64,000 nucleotides of DNA from Streptomyces sp. NBC_00433. Lineage in GTDB: Bacteria > Actinomycetota > Actinomycetes > Streptomycetales > Streptomycetaceae. Location of the stretch: contig CP107926.1 of assembly GCA_036015235.1 (NCBI GenBank), positions 1,860,001-1,924,000 on the forward strand, written 5' to 3'. Positions 1 through 7,676 of this stretch are shown here, in pieces (within the stretch, counting starts at the first letter, position 1; every line of letters starts with the position of its first letter). Made by a program: the position numbers and the translations under genes. Under the pieces are notes generated by a model. It worked only from the letters and a program-made list of their open reading frames with translations, did no database searches and had not been told where the DNA came from.

Positions 1-48
1 CGGGCCGCGCGTGACACGCGGTCGCGCGCCGGCTCCGCTAGAGTCGGT

Positions 49-190
49 GGCGGTCGCGACTGGCGAGGGTGGACCACCACCGGGGAGCGGCCGTCCGCAT
101 CCGTGAGCGTCGACCGCCTGGGCGCCTCCCGTGAACGCAGCCCGTCCGCTCCGCACTTGCGGGGCCGCGGGCTCGGACCGAGGAGGCCGG
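49..190 (+). promoter_or_regulatory. ZTP (pfl-type) riboswitch leader
   Basis: The leader carries the conserved blocks of the pfl/ZTP aptamer in order: GACTGGCG at 58-65, a GGTGG/CCACC hairpin (68-72 with 77-81), GGGGAGCG at 82-89 and CCGCCTGGGC at 114-123. GGTC (52-55) can pair with GGCC (89-92), and TGGCG (61-65) with CGCC (115-118) as the pseudoknot. ZTP riboswitches sense the AICAR derivatives ZMP/ZTP, and the gene behind this one consumes ZMP. GCCTCC at 124-129, just after the aptamer, can pair with GGAGGC at 182-187, which contains the ribosome-binding site, so I infer control of translation start. A TAGAGT hexamer at 39-44 could be the -10 box. The class assignment is strong; the switching mechanism is inference. 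Confidence 0.85.
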
Positions 191-193
191 GAC

Positions 194-1351
194 GTGGAAT
201 TGCGGTACGGAACCAACCCTCAGCAGCACGCGGCGAGCGCCGCGCCGGTGAGCGCGGGCGCATGGCCGGTCCGGGTGGTCAACGGCGAGCCGTCCTACAT
301 CAACCTGCTGGACGCGCTGAGCGGCTGGCAGCTGGTCAGGGAGGCAGCCGGGGCGCTGGGGAGGCCGGCGGCGGCGTCCTTCAAGCACGTCTCGCCCGCC
401 GGAGCCGCGCTCGCCGGCCCGCTCGACCCCGCCACCGCCGCGCTCTACCGCGCCGATCCCGCCGCCGGCCCACTGACCAGCGCCTACGTGCGCGCCAGGG
501 ACGCCGACCCGAAGTCGTCCTACGGTGACCTCGCCGCCGTGTCGCACCCGGTGGACGAGGAACTGGCCGCGTTGCTGGCCCAGGTGGTCTGCGACGGCAT
601 CGTCGCGCCTGGCTATGCGCCGGGCACGGTGGCCGCGCTCCGCCGGAAGAAGAAGGGCCGATTCCTGGTCCTGGAGGCGGACCCGCGGTTCGTGCCGCCG
701 CCGCAGGAGGATCGCGAGGTGCACGGGCTGCGGCTGACCCAGCAGCGCGACGACGTACCGCTGCACACGTCGCTGCTCGACGACGTGGTGTGCGGCGGAC
801 CGCTGCCGGACACCGCCGTGGAGGACCTGCTGCTGGGGCTCGCGGTGGTGCGCTACACCCAGTCCAACTCGGTGTGCTACGTCCGTGACGGCGTCACGCT
901 GGGCATCGGGGCCGGGCAGCAGTCGCGGGTGGACTGCACGCGGCTGGCGGGGGCGAAGGCCGACAGCTGGTGGCTGCGACGGCATCCGGCGGTGTCGGCG
1001 CTGGACTTCGTGCCGGGGATACGCCGCCAGGACCGCGTCAACTGGCACGTGCGCTTCATCGAGGGCGACATGACCGACGACGAACGCCGCCGCTTCGACC
1101 GGGCGCTGGCGGCCCCGGCCGACCCGCTCACGGACGCGCAGCGCCGGGAGTGGGGCGCCCGGCTGACCGGTGTGGCCTTCGCGTCCGACGGAGCCCTGCC
1201 CTTCCGCGACAACGTCGACCACGCGGCCCGCCACGGTGTGCGCTGGATCGCCGAGCCCGGCGGCTCCATCCGTTCGGGTGACGTGGCGGAGGCCTGCCGC
1301 GAGCACGGCATCACGCTGGCGCACACCAGGTTGCGGCTCTTCCGGCACTGA
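194..1351 (+). CDS. Stand-alone AICAR formyltransferase (PurH C-terminal domain type)
   Basis: The protein is 385 aa with only the AICAR transformylase domain; the IMP cyclohydrolase domain of bifunctional PurH is absent. Family motifs are visible: LRYGTNPQQ near the N-terminus, SFKH (the catalytic Lys-His pair) near residue 63, TQSNSV, GQQSR, SDGALPFRDN and EPGGSIRSGD. It should transfer a formyl group from 10-formyl-THF to AICAR (ZMP) in purine synthesis. The GTG start is chosen because AGGAGG lies 7 bases upstream and homology begins immediately; an upstream in-frame ATG at 131 lies inside the riboswitch leader. A normal purH probably exists elsewhere in the genome, so this may be a paralog used when ZMP accumulates. 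Confidence 0.87.
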   Translation: MELRYGTNPQQHAASAAPVSAGAWPVRVVNGEPSYINLLDALSGWQLVREAAGALGRPAAASFKHVSPAGAALAGPLDPATAALYRADPAAGPLTSAYVRARDADPKSSYGDLAAVSHPVDEELAALLAQVVCDGIVAPGYAPGTVAALRRKKKGRFLVLEADPRFVPPPQEDREVHGLRLTQQRDDVPLHTSLLDDVVCGGPLPDTAVEDLLLGLAVVRYTQSNSVCYVRDGVTLGIGAGQQSRVDCTRLAGAKADSWWLRRHPAVSALDFVPGIRRQDRVNWHVRFIEGDMTDDERRRFDRALAAPADPLTDAQRREWGARLTGVAFASDGALPFRDNVDHAARHGVRWIAEPGGSIRSGDVAEACREHGITLAHTRLRLFRH

Positions 1352-1371
1352 CCAGGTCGCGCCCGGCGCGA

Positions 1372-2235
1372 TCAGCCGCCGAAGGCGCCGTGCCGTCCCT
1401 CGCCGGCGGCGAAGCGGGCAGCGCCCCGGGCCGCCTCGGCCAGCGAGATGCGGCCGTGGGCCAATTCCACGGCCAGGGCGGCGTCTTCTGGCAGGCCCTG
1501 CTGTTCCAGCAGGGCCAGGCGGTCGTGCCGCAGGCAGGTCTGCGGGAAGGCGGCGATCTTCTCGGCGAGCTGCTCGGCGGCGGCACGGGCGGTGCCGGTG
1601 GGGACGACGCGGTCGGCGAGACCGATGGCCAGCGCCTCGGCCGCGTCGACCGGGCGGCCGGTCAGGACCAGGTCCATGGCACGGCCCGCGCCGATCAGCC
1701 GCGGCAGCCTTACGGTGCCGCCGTCGATCAGCGGGACGCCCCAGCGGCGGCAGAAGACCCCGAAGACGGCGGTCTCCTCCACGACCCGCAGGTCGCACCA
1801 CAGGGCCAGTTCAAGACCGCCCGCCACGGCATGGCCCGACACGGCCGCGATGACCGGCTTCCCGAGCCGCATCCTGGTCGGCCCCATCGGACCGTCGCCA
1901 TCTGCCACGCCGTCACCACGTACCGCGCCGTCACCACGTACCGCGCCGACAACGTCCGCGGCGGCGATGTCGGTGACGCGGTTGCCGCGGTCGGTGCCGA
2001 TCGCCTTGAGGTCGGCGCCCGCGCAGAAGGTGCCGCCCTCGCCCCAGAGCACCGCAACGGCCGTTTCGTCGTCGGCGTCGAAGGCGCGGAAGGCGTCGGC
2101 GAGCGCCCGCGCAGTGGGGCCGTCCACGGCGTTGCGGGCGGCCGGCCGGGACAGCACGACGGTGGTCACCGCGCCCTTGCGCTCGGTCCGCACGGACGGC
2201 CCCGGCCCGTCCTGCTGCTGGGGTGGTCGCGGCAT
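1372..2235 (-). CDS. Crotonase-fold (enoyl-CoA hydratase/isomerase) family protein
   Basis: 287 aa with a crotonase fold: the CoA-binding CAGADLK loop (residues 71-77) and the oxyanion-hole segment AGGLELAL with the first acidic residue at E142. The second catalytic Glu of enoyl-CoA hydratases (E164 in the rat enzyme) aligns with Cys162 in FGVFCRRWG, so plain hydration is doubtful. A Gly/Asp-rich insertion at about 98-116 contains a duplicated hexapeptide encoded by an exact 18-bp tandem repeat. It lies 26 bp behind the XRE regulator gene on the same strand and may be cotranscribed. The substrate is unknown. It ends 20 bp from the convergent AICAR formyltransferase gene. Confidence 0.8.
   Translation of the reverse strand: MPRPPQQQDGPGPSVRTERKGAVTTVVLSRPAARNAVDGPTARALADAFRAFDADDETAVAVLWGEGGTFCAGADLKAIGTDRGNRVTDIAAADVVGAVRGDGAVRGDGVADGDGPMGPTRMRLGKPVIAAVSGHAVAGGLELALWCDLRVVEETAVFGVFCRRWGVPLIDGGTVRLPRLIGAGRAMDLVLTGRPVDAAEALAIGLADRVVPTGTARAAAEQLAEKIAAFPQTCLRHDRLALLEQQGLPEDAALAVELAHGRISLAEAARGAARFAAGEGRHGAFGG
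1911..1946. repeat. Exact 18-bp tandem duplication inside the crotonase gene
   Basis: Two adjacent identical copies (1911-1928 and 1929-1946) of CGTCACCACGTACCGCGC lie in frame within the crotonase-like gene. They add six codons and duplicate the peptide VRGDGA on the minus strand. The duplicated segment falls in a surface-like Gly/Asp insertion, where a length change is likely tolerated. Confidence 0.9.
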
Positions 2236-2261
2236 GGCGGCGGCTCCGTCCGGTCGGCGGG

Positions 2262-2834
2262 TCAGCGGTGTTCTTGGACGAGCACCGCGAGGGTGTCCGG
2301 CTCAAGTGCCCGGAAGATGTGGGCGAGGTCGCCCGGGTAGGCGATGTAGTCGCCGGGGGCGAGTTCGACCGGGTCCTCCGCGATGCCGACCAGCGCGCGG
2401 CCGGCGCTGAGCACCACGTGCTCGACGACTCCCGACATGTGCGGGTCCGACTCGCGGGCGCTGCCGGGCTGGGCGGTCAGCAGGTAGATGTCACGCCGGG
2501 TGTGGGGCGGGGACGAGGCGAGGAGGGTGGCGACGTAGTCGGCGCGTTCCGCGGTGAAGGCGGGGCCTTCGCCCGCCCTGATGATCTGCACCTGGGGCCG
2601 CGGTGGCTCGACCAGTTGGGCGAACGGCACGTCGAGGGTGACGCTGAGCGCCCACAGCGTCTCCACGCTCGGATTGCCGGTGCCGGATTCGAGTTGGGAC
2701 AGCGTCGACTTGGCGATGCCCGCGCGGCGGGCGACTTCCGCGAGCGACAGGCCCGCGCGCCGCCTCTCGCGTTGGAGCGAGGCGGCTATGACGGCGAGCG
2801 GGGGCCCGCCGGGAGTTTTCTCGTCGTGTGCCAC
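2262..2834 (-). CDS. XRE-family regulator with C-terminal cupin
   Basis: 190 aa. Residues about 10-65 form an XRE helix-turn-helix (RRAGLSLAEVARRAGIAKSTLSQLE), and residues about 110-185 form a cupin-2 ligand-sensing barrel. The GTG start is supported by GAAGGAG six bases upstream. It is divergent from azlCD with inverted repeats in the shared gap, so it probably controls its own promoter and that of the exporter in response to a small molecule bound by the cupin. Which ligand is not visible; an amino acid is a reasonable guess from the neighbour. Confidence 0.85.
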   Translation of the reverse strand: MAHDEKTPGGPPLAVIAASLQRERRRAGLSLAEVARRAGIAKSTLSQLESGTGNPSVETLWALSVTLDVPFAQLVEPPRPQVQIIRAGEGPAFTAERADYVATLLASSPPHTRRDIYLLTAQPGSARESDPHMSGVVEHVVLSAGRALVGIAEDPVELAPGDYIAYPGDLAHIFRALEPDTLAVLVQEHR

Positions 2835-2867
2835 ACCCGCTCCTTCGTTCGGCGTAGAAGTCGATGT

Positions 2868-2932
2868 GTTCGTCTTGACGAACGACTTCCTCAGTGTTCA
2901 GTATAGGCGGCGATGCGTTCGATATGGCGAAC
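2868..2932. promoter_or_regulatory. Operator region between XRE-cupin gene and azlC
   Basis: The 78-bp divergent gap and the first azlC codons hold a perfect inverted repeat GTTCGTC-TT-GACGAAC (2868-2883) and a second one with the same outer arms, GTTCG-N6-CGAAC (2917-2932). Both span 16 bp and share GTTCG/CGAAC ends, with start points 49 bp apart. TTGACG (2875-2880) inside the first repeat resembles a -35 box, and TATAGG (2902-2907) lies just before the azlC start. The layout fits an autoregulated divergent operator for the adjacent XRE protein; this is inference. Confidence 0.5.
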
Positions 2933-3623
2933 AAAAAGAGCCCCAACGCACGGCCTGGGGCGGGACATTGCCCTGGTGTGCGCCGCCGACGCGGTGGTCG
3001 GCGCCTCCTTCGGCGCGATCGCGGTCGGGCTCGGCCTGCCGGCCTGGCTGCCGATGCTGCTGTCGGTGGTCGTCTTCGCCGGGGCCGCGCAGTTCCTCTT
3101 CGTCGGCCTGGTGGCCGCGGGGGGCAACCCGATCGCCGCTGTCGCCGCCGGCTTGCTGGTGAACGCCCGTCATGTGCCGTTCGGCTTCGCGGTGGGCGAC
3201 GTGTTCGGTACGGGATGGCTCCGGCGGATCGTCGGCAGCCACCTGATGGTGGACGAGACGGTGGCCTTCACCCTGGCGCAGCACGACCCGGCGCGACGGC
3301 GTACGGCGTACTGGTTCTGCGGGACCGGGCTGTTCTTCAGCTGGAACGTCGGCGTGGTGCTGGGCACTTACGGCGGGCAGGCGGTGGGCGACACCGACGC
3401 CCTCGGACTCGACGCGGCCTTCCCCGCGGTGCTGCTCGCGCTGCTGCTGCCGTCGCTGGGCACACCGCGGGCCCGGCGGGCGGCGCTCGTGGGGGTGCTG
3501 ATCGCGCTGGCCGTGACGCCCTTCCTGCCGGCGGGCCTGCCCGTACTGCTCGCGCTGGCCGGCGTCGCGGCGGCCGGTACGGGGCGCGACAAGCACGCGG
3601 TCGGCGCCGGGGGCCCACGATGA
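2913..3623 (+). CDS. azlC: AzlC-type branched-chain amino acid exporter, large subunit
   Basis: 236 aa, almost entirely hydrophobic, with the AzlC-type opening (ALVCAADAVVGASFGAIAVGLGLPAW) and the conserved block around VNARHVPFGFAVGD. AzlC and AzlD together form a two-component exporter for branched-chain amino acids in the cytoplasmic membrane. The start is taken at the first ATG, with a weak AGGCGG upstream. The stop overlaps the next ATG (ATGA), so translation is coupled to azlD. The divergent XRE-cupin gene is the likely regulator. Confidence 0.85.
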   Translation: MRSIWRTKRAPTHGLGRDIALVCAADAVVGASFGAIAVGLGLPAWLPMLLSVVVFAGAAQFLFVGLVAAGGNPIAAVAAGLLVNARHVPFGFAVGDVFGTGWLRRIVGSHLMVDETVAFTLAQHDPARRRTAYWFCGTGLFFSWNVGVVLGTYGGQAVGDTDALGLDAAFPAVLLALLLPSLGTPRARRAALVGVLIALAVTPFLPAGLPVLLALAGVAAAGTGRDKHAVGAGGPR

Positions 3624-3943
3624 GCACCGGAACGGGACTGGTCGTCGCCACCGCGGTCCTGGGCGCGGGCACCTTCGCCTTCCGCTTCGCCGGTCCGGTG
3701 CTGCGCTCGCGGGTGGCAATGCCGGCCCGCGCGGAGCAGTTGCTCGCGGTCGCGGTGGTGGTGCTGCTCGCCGCGCTGGTCGCCACCTCCGCACTGACCG
3801 ACGCGCACAGCTTCGCCGGACCCGCCCGGCCTGCCGGTGTGGCGGTCGGTGCGCTGTGCGCCTGGCGCAAGGCTCCCTTCCTCGTGGTGGTCCTCGCCGC
3901 GGCGGCGACCACCGCCGTCCTGCGGCTGCTCGGCATGTCCTGA
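3620..3943 (+). CDS. azlD: AzlD-type exporter small subunit
   Basis: 107 aa with about four hydrophobic helices and the AzlD pattern (TFAFRFAGPVLRSR, then VAVGALCAWRKAPFLVVVLAA). It starts in an ATGA overlap with azlC and is the expected partner of that gene. Together they should move branched-chain amino acids out of the cell. Size and order match azlCD pairs in other bacteria. No gene follows on this strand for about 145 bases. Confidence 0.82.
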   Translation: MSTGTGLVVATAVLGAGTFAFRFAGPVLRSRVAMPARAEQLLAVAVVVLLAALVATSALTDAHSFAGPARPAGVAVGALCAWRKAPFLVVVLAAAATTAVLRLLGMS

Positions 3944-4088
3944 ACCCGCGCGCCCCGGCACCCGGGGCAATGTGGCCGAACTCGGAGGTGACAGCAGGAA
4001 TGCAGGCCGTGTTACGTGTCATGTCTCCGTCGCTTCATACGCGGACGTCACTGTCCTGACGGAGAGCCACCCCCACAGGAGGACACAC

Positions 4089-5183
4089 GTGACCGGTCCG
4101 CTGACCCGCCGTCCCACGCTCCGACCGCGCGCCACCGCCCGCACTGCTCTGCTCGGCGCGCTCGCCGCATGCCTCGCCTTCACCCTCGCCGGCCCCGGCG
4201 ACGCGTCGGCCGCCGACACCGACGCGCTGCCGCTGTCCGGCACCACCGCGTCCGGGCTGCACAACACCTACGACCCCGCCGCGTTCAGCTACCTGGCCCA
4301 GGCGCTCGACTCAGGCACATCCATGATCGAACTGGACGTGTGGGACGACTTCTTCACCCAGGAATGGAAGGTCAGCCACTCCAACCCGACCGGGAACAGC
4401 AACAACTGCGTCAACGCCTCCTCCCCGGCCCAGCTCTACACCGGCGGGGCGAACAAGGACCTGGAGAGCTGCCTCGACGATGTGCGGGTGTGGCTCGGCG
4501 CGCACCCCGGGCACGGCCCGCTGATCATCAAGCTGGAGATGAAGGCGGGCTTCCAGGCAACCTTCGGGATGAGCCCGGCCAAGCTCGACCAGTCCATCAG
4601 CGCCCACCTGGGCAGCCTGGTGTTCAAGCCGAACGACCTGCTCAACAAGCCGGGCGGCGGGCAGTACGCCACCCTCGACGCGGCCGCCACCGCCGGCAAC
4701 TGGCCGACCCGCGCCCAGCTCGCGGGCAAGGTGCTGCTCGAGGTCATCCCCGGCACGGTCGAGGAGGCCAACCCCACCGACTCGCTGTGGACCGACAGCG
4801 AATACGCGGGCTACCTGCGGGACCTGCACAGCCAGGGCAAGACCGCGCAGGCGAACGTCTTCCCGTCGGTGCACAACGCCCAGGCGGGTGACCCCAGGAC
4901 GCGGTATTCGGACACCTCGCTGCGGCCGTGGTTCGTGGCCTTCGACGGTGACGCCGCCACGTATCTGAACGGCAGCATCGACACGAGCTGGTACGACACC
5001 CACCACTACCTGCTCTTCATGACCGACTCGCAGAACGTGGCACCCGCGCTGGACGACGTGAACCCCGCGCCCGCCGACGCCCAGGCCAGGGTCGCCCAGC
5101 TCGCCAAGGCGCACGCCACGGTGGCCTCCAACGACTGGAAGGGGCTGCCCCAGGTCCAGTCGCTGGTGCTGCCGCGCGGCTGA
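4089..5183 (+). CDS. Secreted Ca2+-dependent PI-PLC family phosphodiesterase
   Basis: 364 aa. Residues 1-41 form a signal peptide (Arg-rich start, hydrophobic core LLGALAACLAFTLAG, likely cut at DASA/AD). The mature part has PI-PLC X-domain features: GLHNTY with candidate catalytic His58, the metal-binding acidic pair IELDVW (E81, D83) and VSHSNP with His97. It matches the bacterial Ca-dependent PI-PLC C1 type rather than the Ca-independent Bacillus type. The GTG start has AGGAGG 7 bases upstream. The product should be exported and act on phosphoinositides or related phosphodiesters; the true substrate in soil is unknown. Confidence 0.83.
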   Translation: MTGPLTRRPTLRPRATARTALLGALAACLAFTLAGPGDASAADTDALPLSGTTASGLHNTYDPAAFSYLAQALDSGTSMIELDVWDDFFTQEWKVSHSNPTGNSNNCVNASSPAQLYTGGANKDLESCLDDVRVWLGAHPGHGPLIIKLEMKAGFQATFGMSPAKLDQSISAHLGSLVFKPNDLLNKPGGGQYATLDAAATAGNWPTRAQLAGKVLLEVIPGTVEEANPTDSLWTDSEYAGYLRDLHSQGKTAQANVFPSVHNAQAGDPRTRYSDTSLRPWFVAFDGDAATYLNGSIDTSWYDTHHYLLFMTDSQNVAPALDDVNPAPADAQARVAQLAKAHATVASNDWKGLPQVQSLVLPRG

Positions 5184-5218
5184 GCCCGCCCGCCGGCGAT
5201 CCCGCCACCCCTGACAGC

Positions 5219-5247
5219 GCCTCGCGGCGGTCGGTCCGCCGCGGGGC
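5219..5247. terminator. Hairpin between convergent PI-PLC and NTF2-like genes
   Basis: An inverted repeat with CGCGGCGG (5223-5230) and CCGCCGCG (5236-5243), extended by further pairs outside, closes on a 5-nt loop. It lies 36 nt past the PI-PLC stop and about 60 nt from the end of the convergent NTF2-like gene. There is no T-tract, as is common in streptomycetes, so it may act in both directions. Confidence 0.55.
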
Positions 5248-5305
5248 GCGCGGGCGGATCCTCGGGCTGACGGCGGGACTGCGGGCCCGGCCGGCTCAGG
5301 CGCCG

Positions 5306-5695
5306 CTACGCCTCGGGGCCTGACCGTCCGCCGGTCGGGCTGAGATGCACGGCCGCGAGCTTCCAGTCCGCGCCGTCCGCGACGATCATCTGCGTGACGC
5401 GGAAGTGGCCGTCCGCGTCACGCCCGTCGTAGATGCTCTGCTGGCCCTGCACGCCCACCGCGACCGCCGCCCTCCCGTGCCTGCGGACCGTCACCTCTTC
5501 CCAGGTGAAGGCGTCGTGTATGAGCGCGCCCGAGGCATAGCGGTCGATCCACTGCTTCTTGTCCAGGACGAAGCCCTGCGGACCCACCGCGGTGAAGTCG
5601 TCGGTGAGCAGCGCGTCCAGTGCGGCGACGTCGCCCAGCCGCTCGGCCTCGGTCCACCGCCGCGCGAAGTCGGCCAGCTCCCGGTCGTGGTCCAT
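5306..5695 (-). CDS. SnoaL/NTF2-like (DUF4440-type) protein
   Basis: 129 aa with the alpha+beta cone-fold pattern of NTF2-like proteins: LADFARRWTEAERLGDVAALDALLTDDFTAVGP at the N-terminus and a C-terminal strand pair (VTQMIVADGADWKLAAVHLSP). Such proteins act as small-molecule isomerases, cyclases or binding proteins, and the specific role cannot be told here. The start at the internal ATG is chosen because GGAGG lies 8 bases upstream; longer reading is open but has no ribosome-binding site. Confidence 0.75.
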   Translation of the reverse strand: MDHDRELADFARRWTEAERLGDVAALDALLTDDFTAVGPQGFVLDKKQWIDRYASGALIHDAFTWEEVTVRRHGRAAVAVGVQGQQSIYDGRDADGHFRVTQMIVADGADWKLAAVHLSPTGGRSGPEA

Positions 5696-5881
5696 GCCGT
5701 TGCCTCCATTGCACCCGGGGAGAGTTGGGCAATCCCTCTTGCCCTCTAGACTCCCGCAACGGCACGGATGTGACATCGATCTCCAGGAGGTCTTCCGCCT
5801 ACTCCTGCGGTCGCCGCCGCCACCCGGATGGCGTACTCCCCCGGGAGTAACCGCCGGCGCCCGCCCCGCGACCGGCGGGTC

Positions 5882-6808
5882 TCAGGTCGCCAGCGTGCCC
5901 TGGTCGCCCATGACGATCACCGGGTGGTCGGCGGGTAGCAGGGTGTGCAGCAGATCGACCATGTGGGCGGCCGAGATGCTGACGCAGCCGTGCGTCGGAC
6001 CGCCGTGGTCCACGTGCACCCAGATGCCGCCGCCGCGGTTCGCGCCCAGCGGCTGCGTACCGTCGAGCGGCGATGTGCCGGGAAGGCGGTTGTAGTCGAT
6101 CGCGATGACGTAGTCGAAGGCCTCGTCGAGGGGCTCGCCGTCGAAGCCGACGCCGCCCGCCCGGAATTCGGCGGAGTGGTGGTACGGCAGCTTCGAGCCG
6201 GGGTCGGCGTCGAAACCGCCCGCGTCGCTGAGGGTGTACACCCCGATCGGGCTGTGCAGGTCGCCCATCCGGTGGCCGGCGGTCCAGCCGCGCAGCGCGT
6301 TGTGCGCGGGCCAGGCCGCGCCCGGATGCCAGCGGCCGGCGCCGGTCCTGGTCCACAGGGTGACGACGGTGTCGGAGGAATTCTTCGCCTTGCCCGAGGC
6401 GACGAGCACCTGGCGGGTGGCGGCGGGGATCGCCGCGCGGGTCCTGGGGCCGAGACCGCTGATCGCCGCAAGCGAGCCGTCAGGGGCGGCGGTCGGGTTC
6501 GCGTTCGCCGCGGCAGCGCCGGGCCGCGGTCCGAGGGGGGCGGCCGGCGCGCCGGCGTGTCCGTGGCCCGCGGTGTCCGCGGCAGCGGTGCCGGTGTGCC
6601 GGGTCAGGACCGTGTAGCCGGAGCCCACCACGGCGAGTCCGGCCACGCCGACCGCCACCAGGGTCATCGCGCGCCGCCTGCGGCGGGGCCGGCGGTGCCG
6701 GTTGCGGTCGTGGCCTTCGGCGCCGTGGTCGCGGCGGCCGTCGCCGCCGGGACCGGTCGCCGTTGTCGGCCTGCGGTCGGCATATGCGTCGGAGGGTGTG
6801 GCAGTCAT
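5882..6808 (-). CDS. L,D-transpeptidase (YkuD) family protein, membrane-anchored
   Basis: 308 aa. After a basic cytoplasmic stretch (HRRPRRRRRAM) there is one membrane helix (TLVAVGVAGLAVVGSGYTVL), a low-complexity linker, then a YkuD catalytic domain ending in HVDHGGPTHGCVSI. The HxxGCVS-type motif supplies the catalytic Cys and His. It should act outside the membrane on peptidoglycan, forming 3-3 cross-links or attaching proteins. The start is placed at the ATG that opens MTATPSDAY; an upstream in-frame ATG is possible. Confidence 0.83.
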   Translation of the reverse strand: MTATPSDAYADRRPTTATGPGGDGRRDHGAEGHDRNRHRRPRRRRRAMTLVAVGVAGLAVVGSGYTVLTRHTGTAAADTAGHGHAGAPAAPLGPRPGAAAANANPTAAPDGSLAAISGLGPRTRAAIPAATRQVLVASGKAKNSSDTVVTLWTRTGAGRWHPGAAWPAHNALRGWTAGHRMGDLHSPIGVYTLSDAGGFDADPGSKLPYHHSAEFRAGGVGFDGEPLDEAFDYVIAIDYNRLPGTSPLDGTQPLGANRGGGIWVHVDHGGPTHGCVSISAAHMVDLLHTLLPADHPVIVMGDQGTLAT

Positions 6809-6934
6809 CGGCTCGATCCTCGCAAACACCCGGTTCTCATCCGTCACCCAGCCCCCACAGACGCCCGTTTCATCCCGCACATCCGCATTTCGTATGCCTC
6901 GGAAGAGCGACGGGCGACACCCGCCGCGCCGGCG

Positions 6935-7627
6935 TCACGCCTCCTTGAGCAATTCCGCGGCGACTTCGCGCGGGCGGCTGAGTGCCAGCAGATGGCCGCC
7001 GGGCAGCACCTCGACGTCGATGCCGAGCCTTTCGCGCACGACTTCCCGTTGGAATTCCAGCGGGAAGAAGCGGTCGTCGCGGCCCTGGAGGAAGCGGGTG
7101 GGCAGATCCGGCCAGGCCTTGAGCGGCCAAGGCTGGGCGAAGAGGGCGGCCGGCGGCCCGGACTGGGGGGCCGCCAGCGCCTCGTCGGTGACTTCGGCGG
7201 GCACGTCGTGGAAGAAGTCCGTCCGCAGGTCGAACTCGGCGTCCGCGCCGCGGCCCGTCGCCTCCGCATATGCGGATCTGGCGGCGGCCTGCCCGGTGTC
7301 GCCCCACCAGTCCCCCGCGGTCTCACCGGGGCGCGGCACCATCGCGTTGACCAGGACGATCCGGTCGACCGGGACGCGGTCGCAGATCAGGGGCGCGGAG
7401 AAGCCGCCGAGGGACTGGGCGACCAGGACGACGGGAGATTCCGGGTCGGGCGCCGTGGTGCGCACGGCCTCGACGATCGCGTCCGCCAAGGCGTCGAGCC
7501 CCGCGGAGTCGTCGCCCGGGAGGTCGACGGTGACCACCGTGTGGCCGCGGTCGCGGAGCTCGGGTACGACCAGGTGCCAATACCAGGCGGTGCCGTCAGC
7601 GCCGGGTACGAGGATGTACGTCGCCAT
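6935..7627 (-). CDS. Alpha/beta hydrolase
   Basis: 230 aa with a short alpha/beta-hydrolase fold: VPGADGTAWYWHLVVPEL for the oxyanion region, the nucleophile elbow AQSLGG (Ser72), an acid-loop QGRDDRFFP and a C-terminal GGHLLALSRP with the catalytic His. It resembles small esterases of unknown substrate. It is the last gene of the ArsR operon, 49 bp behind the SRPBCC gene. It may hydrolyse a xenobiotic or metabolite handled by that group. Confidence 0.82.
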   Translation of the reverse strand: MATYILVPGADGTAWYWHLVVPELRDRGHTVVTVDLPGDDSAGLDALADAIVEAVRTTAPDPESPVVLVAQSLGGFSAPLICDRVPVDRIVLVNAMVPRPGETAGDWWGDTGQAAARSAYAEATGRGADAEFDLRTDFFHDVPAEVTDEALAAPQSGPPAALFAQPWPLKAWPDLPTRFLQGRDDRFFPLEFQREVVRERLGIDVEVLPGGHLLALSRPREVAAELLKEA

Positions 7628-7676
7628 GGACCAGACCGTAGCGCGCTTGCACGCGAGCGGGGGCGAACCGGGCCCG

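Noticed and set aside
38-1801. 587-codon minus-strand open frame over the AICAR formyltransferase gene
   Set aside because: It is the antisense shadow of a clear enzyme gene, as is usual in GC-rich DNA, with no domain features.
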